A stretch of 5,118 nucleotides of DNA from Cytophagaceae bacterium (lineage in GTDB: Bacteria; Bacteroidota; Bacteroidia; Cytophagales; Spirosomataceae): contig JAIXRT010000189.1 in NCBI GenBank assembly GCA_027485075.1, forward strand, positions 1 through 5,118. Reading direction: 5' to 3'. The position numbers and the translations under genes were made by a program. Shown piece after piece: positions 1 to 5,118 of this stretch. Every line of letters starts with the position of its first letter. The first letter of the stretch is position 1. A model generated the notes under the pieces. The model searched no databases. It saw only the letters and a list, made by a program, of their open reading frames with translations, and had not been told where the DNA came from.

Positions 1-3000
1 AATTATTCGATCCCATCGTCAATAAACTCGTGGCTGCACCTCCGTTGCGGATGATACCTGCACCAGCGATGTTAGCAACCGTCTCGTTGAAATCCCTCAT
101 TTCAAAAATACCTGAAGCATTCACTGTCAAAATACTCGTGTTTGTAATCGATTCTGATGCACCTAATCGTAGGGTACCCGCATTGACTGTTGTATTCCCC
201 GTATACGTATTGGCCCCTTTTATGACAAATACTCCTGTACCTTCTTTGGTCAGATTCAAGCCATTGAATATTCCGGCCGACTGCCCATCGTTCACCCCGC
301 CACCGCTTGTCTGCGTCGTATTATCCGTTTGTACAATCACAGATCCTGGAGTTCCAGTAAAGGAAACCCCACCACTGGATGTTCCACCACTATTCGAGAC
401 ATTGGCCAACATGGTAATTCCAGCAACTCCTTTTAACAAAATAGCTCCCCCATTTCCGCCAAAAGTCGAAGATGTATTATTTCCCCCCACAGCTGAAATA
501 GCTGACGAAATCCGCAAGTTTTCTTCTGCCTCCAAACTAATTCCACCGGCCGCTGGGATAGCCGTTCCCGATGAACTGGAAACGGTATTCGTTGATATAG
601 TCCCCGAGACACTGATATTCTTCGCCGCTCGGAAAATAAGATTAGTCCCTCTTCCTGCGGCACCTACAGGACTGTAGGTCAAATTTTTATTAATCCAAAT
701 ATTCGCTCCCGCATTCACGGTTTGTGTATTGGCTACCGAAGGTGTACCAAAAGCCGCCATATCCACATCAAACAACACAGATCCAAACTGCGTGCCCGTT
801 GGACTTGCTGTATTAATCACCACCGAATTCGTGGCCAAAAAGCCTCTTAATTCTGCGGCATTAATAATCGCATTATCATCCGATGGCGTAAAGGTATATA
901 TCCCAGAAGCCAGTACAAAGGCACCATTCGTTCGCACTTCATCCGAAATTCGAATATTGCTGTGTCCGGTTACATTCGTTATGTCGGCCATAGGAACCAA
1001 TTCCCCGGTGGCCAATTGCGTCGCATAATGGGTACTTGGTCCCGAAGCATTATAGAAACGAATTTGATCCAATTTCTCTCGAATCAAGAAAGGACTACTG
1101 CCCCAAAAAATCTGTCCATCCGTACCACTCGTGCCAGAACCGTAAGGCCCAACCCATCCATTAATGCGTAATTTTCGGAAGTTAAAATCTCCCATGGCAT
1201 TAAAGGTTAGGGCATGGACGCCAGACCCCAAGGTAATTTGTGAGTGATTAGTCACATGCAAAGTCCCTATGGTTTCTTGATATCCATCAGTCTGAAACTC
1301 GCCCCCATCCAAAAACATGACCCCCGTATTCACGATTGCTTGATTAGCTGCTAAACGTAAAATGCCAGCCCCCACTTTCGTAAATCCGGTATAGGTATTT
1401 GGAACCCCTAATTCCACGGTACTTATACCCGTTTTATCCAAGGCACCTGCACCCGAAATAATGCCATTAAAGCGCATAGAAGCCGTATTTACAGGTAACC
1501 CGAAATTTAAAATTGTACCTGCATTCACTACATTTCCACCGATCACCAAATTCGATTCAGGTAAAATGGTATTTGTTGTTCCACTTAAATTAATCGTTCC
1601 ATTCCAAGCATTTGCCCCATTTTCTGAAACCAAAATGGCTGCACCTGCTACGGATCCTGTCAAATTCAAAACCTCACTAGCCACGGTAATTCCTCCCGGT
1701 AAAATCAGTTTAGCAAGCGCTGAAACGCTTGTAGCTCCCGCACCCAAACCTAGCGCCTGATTATGGGTAATGGTCATACTGCCCGCTTCAACCGCAACGG
1801 CTCCCGTAAAAATATTGGCATTGGAAAGCGTCATATTTCCGACACCAAGTTTGGTCAACGAACCGGCTCCACTCAAAATTCCAGCTATACTAGCCTCTGA
1901 AATACCATTGACAATTTGACCCGCAGCTGCCGTTATATTTCCGGCAATATTCAGTTGGGAAGTACCCGTTCCCAGATACGTCAATGTCCCCGTTGGCACC
2001 GTAATGTCTCCATTCAATGTCAAACCCGTAGATTCCACTTTGATGGTTGTCGCCACCGTACCTACCGTCACAGTTCCTCCTATAACGACATTCCCCGTTT
2101 GTACTTGAAGAGCTCCATTCGAAGTAATTCCCGTACCAGCGAATGTGAAGTTTTCGGTTCCAAAATTCAAGGGGCCTTTTAATTGTGCGACACCTCCAGA
2201 AAGTACGGATACCCCACCAGCATTCGAACCAAAAGCATTGACTTGAGAAGCAATCCAGGTTCCCGCCCCCACGGTGGTAAGGCCGGTATAGGTATTGGCG
2301 AATGTTGGCTCAAACGTACCTGTACCTAATTTCCTCAAGGAAAGTACACCTGCTCCATCTTCGATTAAACCGGTAAATGTGGTATTGCCATTATTCGACC
2401 CAAAAGTCAATAAATTAGCCCCTGACAAACTGCTCCGAATGGTCCCAGCGCCACTTAAACCGGCCACTGTTTCGTTCCAAGTACCCATATCGAAAAGTGT
2501 GCCTGCTGAAATAGCCAAAGCACTCACATCGGGAATAGACTCGGATGCCCCAAGAAATAACGTTCCTGCCAAAAGGTTTGTGGCACCGGAATAAGTATTC
2601 GCGCCTTTTAATTGCAGTATACCCACCCCATTTTTAATGAGGGAAGCTCCTGAAATAATTCCAGCCGTTTGTCCACTGTTTTCAACAAAATTCAACAAGG
2701 TATTTTGCAACGTCACATTCCCACCAGCACCCACAGCCACTGAAGTCCCCCCAGCAGCCGATATATTTCCTGCCAAAGACAAGCCTGCCGCTTGTAAACT
2801 TAGGGCTCCGCCAGCACCGCCAACTGCTGAACCACTGGTACTTGTATTTGCCCCACCGGCTGATGAAATAGAACCGGTTGTCGCCAGGTAAATACCAGAA
2901 CTCGCCACCATGGTGATGGATGGACTGGCCAAAATACTGTTCGAGGCAACATTGGTAGCGACAGGGCTCACACTTAATGCGGCATTGATTCGAATGTTTT

Positions 3001-5118
3001 GACCAGCCGTGAAACTTACACTCGGTGCACGACTTGAGGTAGGAGAAGTTGACCCTAACGACATATTTTGATTAACAAGTATATCGCGAGCAGCCGTCAC
3101 CGTAAATGATCGTATAGTCGTATTATTGTTTGTCACGGTCAATGCCTCATCAAATAAAATCGCACCAGCTTGTCCCCCATTCGCAAAAGCGGTGTTAAGT
3201 ACTACGTTGGACGTTCCCAAATTCGTTTGTAACTCCAAGAAATTAATATTCGCATTGTCATCGTTTGCCGTAAATGTGTTCGTTGACCCGGCAAGTGCCC
3301 ATGCCCCATTGGATGTTGGCTCATTCGAAACCCGAATATTCACCTGTCCAGTAAGAAAATTCGCTACCCCCGTCGGAATAATTTCTCCATCTGATAATTG
3401 CAATGGCGCATATTTGGCATTTCCATTTGATTCATCAATAAACCGAATTTGGTCCAGTTGATCACGAATTAAGAAATTGGAATTTTGAAAAAATACGCGG
3501 CCTGCAGTCCCCGGCGTGCCTCCATTATAAACGCCCTCCCAACCGCGGATATTGAGTATTCTAAAATAGAAGTTACCCAAGGTCGTTACCTGCAAAACAT
3601 GTGGAGTGCTTGCCTTTAATCGAATACTTGAATTTGCTACAACGTTGAAGGTTCCCAGCGTTTCATTAAAGCCATTTGTATTCAACTCCCCTCCATTCAA
3701 CGTAAATATATTATCTGGAATGACATTCGCCGCCCCTAATTTTAGCGTTCCGCCATTGACTCTCGTATAGCCTGAATAGGTATTCTGCCCTTGTAGGATT
3801 AATTCATTTGTTCCCGTTTTTTCCAATGCGCCCGTACCGGAAATAATGCCGCTCAGGAGAATATTAGCCGTACCTGTTCCGGTTGTTCGGCCAACTGTTA
3901 AACTCGTCGCATTATTCAGGATGTTTCCAGAAATCTCCAAACCCGATTCGGCATTGAAATAGACCAAAGTCCCTCCAAGTGTCACATTACCTGACCAAGA
4001 ATTTAACCCATTGATACTGCGCAAGGCTCCATTACCCGTGGAACTTGCCCCGCTTAGCGTCAGCGATTCTCCATCAACGGCTAGGCCTCCATCGAGGATC
4101 AAACTAGCCCCTGAATTCACCGTTGTTCCAGCTGCATTCGACCCCAATGCGGTGGCATGCTTGATCGTTAAATTACCAGCTGTAAAAGATACCGGACCAC
4201 TAAAGGTATTGGCTCCACTTAATTCCATGGTACCAGCATCGGTTTTTGTTAGTCCACCGGTCCCCGACAAAATCCCGCCAAAATTCAAACTCGTTCCTTG
4301 TACGGCTGTTGTCAAGGTTTGATTCAGCATTACATCCCCAGTCTGATTCCATGAACCCGAAGCAATCACCATACGCGGAGTCGAGGCGCTGGCAATGATC
4401 GGTCCGGACCAGTTTACATCCCCACTCACTAAACGTAGTGCACCACCGGAAGAAATACCCGTTCCTGAAATAGTCAAAGATTCATTAGCCACCGTCATGC
4501 TACCTTGAACTTCCAAGGCCGCACCTGAAGCCACAACGGTCCCTTGGGCATTAGTACCCAAAGCCAGTGCATTCGTTATGTTGACTTTACCTGCCGTAAC
4601 AGTCATTAAACCAGAAAAGGAATTAGCTCTAGTTAAATTCCACGTTCCTGTTCCTTCTTTGGTAATATTTACCGTACCTGTTCCATCTTGAATAACTCCA
4701 TTAAATGTGGCCATGGTAGCCTCCCTTCCCGTGATCAACACGGAATTAGACAGCCCTACACTACGGACAATTCCTGAGCCCGTTAAATTTCCAATGGTCT
4801 CCGAAAAATCACCTAATTCCAATACATTAGACGAACTAGATAGGTAAACTGAACTTAAATCGGGGATGACATTTGCTGCCCCTAAGCGCAAGGAACTTGT
4901 CTCTGCTACCACCGTTGATCCGGTATAATCATTGGCTCCCTTGAATTGGTAAATACCTGAACCATATAAAGTTAGGTTAGCCCCACTAATCTTACCGAGT
5001 TGGCCATCATTATCGCCCCCCACCGTTAGGCTGGTCGCATTTGTTCTCAATTGAACATTCAACGAGGTTCCCACAAAGTTACTTCCTGTAACTGAGGATC
5101 CTCCATTTGCTAATAGAT
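1..5118 (-). CDS. Giant PATR / beta-helix repeat adhesin-like protein, internal fragment (both ends outside window)
   Basis: One open frame on the minus strand runs through the whole window (complete codons from 5116 down to 2, about 1,705 residues) with no stop. Neither start nor C-terminus is present, so signal peptide, secretion domain and anchor cannot be judged. The sequence is dominated by G, T, S, N, A and V, with short alternating hydrophobic strands, few charged residues and no cysteine seen. Nine passenger-associated (PATR-type) repeats are recognisable from GANTYTG-like turns followed by V.AGTL.LG. Between them lie haemagglutinin-like stretches such as AGQNIRINAALSV and AKNISVSGTIS. 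The family is expected to form an extended right-handed beta-helix outside the cell and to act in adhesion, biofilm or surface layers. That role is inferred from family resemblance only. In Bacteroidota such proteins are commonly exported by the type IX system, but the domain that would show this is not in the window. The fold class is confident; function and host are not. Confidence 0.93.
146..268 (-). repeat. PATR repeat, module a of a third super-repeat unit
   Basis: The core is FNGLNLTKEGTGVFVIKG, then ANTYTGNTTVNAGTLRLG, then ASESI. This is the closest match to the textbook PATR consensus in the window. It is followed by EMRDFNETVANIAGAGIIRN and LLTMGSNN at the window edge, in the same order as after module a of unit 2 (LLTFGSNN). 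The gene therefore continues past position 1 into another unit. Confidence 0.85.
272..991 (-). repeat. Haemagglutinin-like beta-helix spacer of unit 2 (240 residues)
   Basis: This is the counterpart of the spacer at 2660-3373, with the same order of elements: SNIRISDEVRTNGAFVLASG, DDNAIIN, FGSVLFDVDM, VNAGANIWINKNLTYSPVG, FRAAKNISVSGTIS and ISLEAEENLRISSAIS. It closes with glycine-rich loops GGNGGAILLKG and GTPGSVIVQ. It is only two residues longer than the first copy, so this part is under tighter length constraint than the b-c spacer. Confidence 0.65.
992..1171 (-). repeat. GW.G...LDQIRF...TGELVP block of unit 2
   Basis: This covers about residues 1316-1375 of the visible protein. It runs LRINGWVGPYGSGTSGTDGQ, IFWGSS, FLIREKLDQIRF (LDQIRF at residues 1349-1354) and LATGELVP. 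It aligns with the block at 3374-3556 with a single one-residue length difference. It keeps GW, the GT.G loop, FLIR..LDQIRF and the GE[LI][VI]P end. Codons differ at most shared residues. Confidence 0.72.
1337..1459 (-). repeat. PATR repeat, module d of unit 2
   Basis: The core is ISGAGALDKTGISTVELGV, then PNTYTGFTKVGAGILRL, then AANQA. It is followed by FLDGGEFQTDGYQETIGTL, matching TLNGGELNTNGFNETLGTF after module d of unit 1, and then by the GW.G block. Pro precedes the NTY turn in place of the common Ala. Confidence 0.83.
1748..1879 (-). repeat. PATR repeat, module c of unit 2
   Basis: The core is ILSGAGSLTKLGVGNMTLSN, then ANIFTGAVAVEAGSMTI, then ALGLG. It is clearly the partner of module c at 4142-4273: ILSG.G.LTK..G.M.LS.AN.F.G and the following (T/K)(I/H)..ALG are shared. 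The NIFTG turn departs from the usual NTYTG. Confidence 0.82.
2228..2338 (-). repeat. PATR repeat, module b of unit 2
   Basis: The core is LRKLGTGTFEPTF, then ANTYTGLTTVGAGTWIASQ, then NAFGSNAGG. The central L.L.G strand is degenerate (FEPTFANTYTG) and the strand after the turn ends in WIASQ rather than L.LG. The turn and V.AG strand are canonical. It corresponds to module b at 4556-4672. Confidence 0.78.
2528..2656 (-). repeat. PATR repeat, module a of unit 2
   Basis: The core is ISGASLIKNGVGILQLKG, then ANTYSGATNLLAGTLFLG, then ASESIPD. It continues with the WNETVAGLSGAGTIRS strand pair, which aligns with FSETIGNLTGSGIVRS after module a of unit 1 and FNETVANIAGAGIIRN after module a of the last, partial unit. 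Confidence 0.85.
2660..3373 (-). repeat. Haemagglutinin-like beta-helix spacer of unit 1 (238 residues)
   Basis: This stretch has no PATR turns. It begins with VNIRVSNEPTSNGAWALAG and the acidic turn DDNANIN, then AGAILFDEALTV, then repeated short rungs such as VTAARDILVNQNMSLGS, FTAGQNIRINAALSV and VASSGIYLATTGSIS. It ends in glycine-rich loops (GGAGGALSLQAAG, GAGGNVTLQ). The [AG].[NRG][ND]I.[IVL]N..[IL]S rungs resemble filamentous-haemagglutinin-type passenger sequence. The role is probably structural. Confidence 0.65.
3374..3556 (-). repeat. GW.G...LDQIRF...GEIIP block of unit 1
   Basis: This covers about residues 521-581 of the visible protein. It starts LNIRGWEGVYNGGTPGTAGR, continues FFQNS, FLIRDQLDQIRF (LDQIRF at residues 554-559) and ends LSDGEIIP. 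From memory, a block of this type (W-turn, Gly-rich loop, FFG, LxQIRF, TGE[IL]VP) occurs at the end of PATR passengers of Bacteroidota, Verrucomicrobiota and Planctomycetota, close to the anchor. Here it is internal and is followed by more repeats. It is the most charged and aromatic part of the unit. Its function is unknown to me. Confidence 0.7.
3713..3844 (-). repeat. PATR repeat, module d of unit 1
   Basis: The core is ISGTGALEKTGTNELILQGQ, then NTYSGYTRVNGGTLKLG, ending in AANVIPD. It is followed by FTLNGGELNTNGFNETLGTF, which matches the family's usual strand-turn-strand after a PATR. It then leads into the GW.G block. The LGAANVIPD tail is identical in protein to that of module a of the same unit. 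Confidence 0.85.
4142..4273 (-). repeat. PATR repeat, module c of unit 1
   Basis: This is one of the best matches to the consensus: ILSGTGGLTKTDAGTMELSG, then ANTFSGPVSFTAGNLTI, then ATALG. It is followed by a LILDGG strand and ESLTLSG, then a SWSGNVTLGG strand that recurs as AWNGTINLSG after module c of unit 2. The role is structural: rungs of an extracellular beta-helix. Confidence 0.85.
4556..4672 (-). repeat. PATR repeat, module b of unit 1
   Basis: The core is VNITKEGTGTWNLTRANSFSG followed by LMTVTAGKVNI and ALALG. The KEGTG.W.L pattern, the NSFSG turn and the V.AG strand fit the PATR consensus well. It is followed by the VVASGAALEVQG strand typical of these passengers and by the motif ESLTISGTGISSGGAL. 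The counterpart in unit 2 is at 2228-2338, which carries ENFTFAGTGITSNGAL in the same place. Confidence 0.8.
4877..4990 (-). repeat. PATR repeat, module a of unit 1
   Basis: The protein reads ISGANLTLYGSG, then FKGANDYTGSTVV, then LRLGA: a diverged passenger-associated beta-strand repeat. The upstream glycine-rich sequence (VGGDNDGQLGKISG) matches the sequence before module a in the other copies (GGGVNDGQSAGIFNG), so an earlier super-repeat unit ends here. It is followed by NVIPD and a FSETIGNLTGSGIVRS strand pair. Asp replaces the usual Thr in the NTY turn. Confidence 0.75.

Larger units (their letters stand above)
206..2593 (-). repeat. Super-repeat unit 2 (796 residues, complete)
   Basis: This is the second copy of the same large unit, from Tyr of GANTYSG (2591-2593) to Tyr of GANTYTG (203-205). 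Turn anchors of modules a-d lie at 2591, 2288, 1808 and 1391. The signature motifs of unit 1 recur at a nearly constant offset: the GW motif and LDQIRF at exactly 795 residues, and DDNA.IN at 794. The unit is 18 residues longer than unit 1, mostly because of a b-to-c spacer that is 22 residues longer. Sequence beyond position 206 begins another copy (ASESI, FNETV, SLLTMGSNN), so at least three units exist in the full protein. Confidence 0.85.
2594..4927 (-). repeat. Super-repeat unit 1 (778 residues, complete)
   Basis: The unit is measured from the Tyr codon of the GANDYTG turn (4925-4927) to the equivalent Tyr of GANTYSG (2591-2593). In protein order it holds PATR modules a, b, c and d (turn anchors at 4925, 4616, 4202 and 3776), then the GW.G...LDQIRF...GEIIP block, then a haemagglutinin-like spacer, then the start of the next module a. 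Every module has a counterpart in the same order in unit 2. Anchor spacings are 103, 138, 142 and 395 residues, against 101, 160, 139 and 396 in unit 2. The unit boundary is arbitrary, since the repeat is cyclic. Confidence 0.85.

Noticed and set aside
433..663. Minus-strand open frame of 76 codons
   Set aside because: It is in a different frame from the giant gene on the same strand, overlaps it fully, and its Arg/Gln/Leu-rich product looks like an out-of-frame reading.
30..677. Plus-strand open frame of about 215 codons rich in Pro and Val
   Set aside because: It is antisense to the giant gene. Its Pro, Val and Ala content is simply the complement of Gly-, Thr- and Asn-rich codons, and it shows no domain, no convincing ribosome site and no homology I recognise.
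729..4322. Several other plus-strand frames of 69-111 codons (for example 729-1028, 1461-1760, 2295-2594, 3126-3461, 4011-4322)
   Set aside because: All lie antisense to the open minus-strand frame. They have the same skewed composition and recur at similar places because the gene itself is repetitive.
206..4927. Assembly duplication as the source of the two large units
   Set aside because: The units differ at many synonymous and non-synonymous positions and by 18 residues in length, so they are not a copied contig segment.
1..5118. CRISPR array or short-sequence DNA repeat
   Set aside because: The recurring DNA words come from repeated protein motifs at irregular distances with divergent codons. 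There is no constant direct repeat with unique spacers.
1..5118. Type IX sorting domain, autotransporter barrel, signal peptide or PEP-CTERM anchor
   Set aside because: None is visible; both ends of the protein are outside the window, so the export route is inferred only.

Overview
The window lies entirely inside one very large gene on the minus strand. Reading the reverse complement in the frame whose codons end at position 5116, I find no stop codon in about 1,705 consecutive codons. There is also no convincing start, so both ends of the gene lie outside the window. No intergenic DNA, promoter, terminator, RNA gene or mobile element is visible. All reading frames on the plus strand are antisense shadows.

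The encoded protein is rich in Gly, Thr, Ser, Asn, Ala and Val, and I found no cysteine. It is built of passenger-type beta-strand repeats (PATR, autotransporter-associated beta strand repeats; core pattern L.K.G.G.L.L.GANTYTG.T.V.AGTL.LG). These are interspersed with filamentous-haemagglutinin-like beta-helix sequence. This is the architecture of a giant secreted or surface adhesin. The moderate GC content (by eye), AT-leaning codon choice and protein style suggest a member of the Bacteroidota. This is inference, because no taxonomic marker is present and similar proteins occur in Verrucomicrobiota and Planctomycetota.

Layout in protein direction (descending coordinates): the tail of one large unit (5116-4928), a complete unit of 778 residues (4927-2594), a second complete unit of 796 residues (2593-206), and the beginning of a further unit (205-2). 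Each complete unit has four PATR modules (a, b, c, d). These are followed by a block with the signature GW.G...GT.G..FF/W...LDQIRF...GE[LI][VI]P, then a haemagglutinin-like spacer of about 240 residues leading into the next module a. The two units align module by module and share many diagnostic motifs, but use different synonymous codons. This points to an old tandem duplication kept under protein-level selection.

I see no multi-gene system here. The noteworthy feature is the hierarchical repeat structure of the giant protein, including an internally repeated block that in related proteins, as I recall them, usually sits near the C-terminus.
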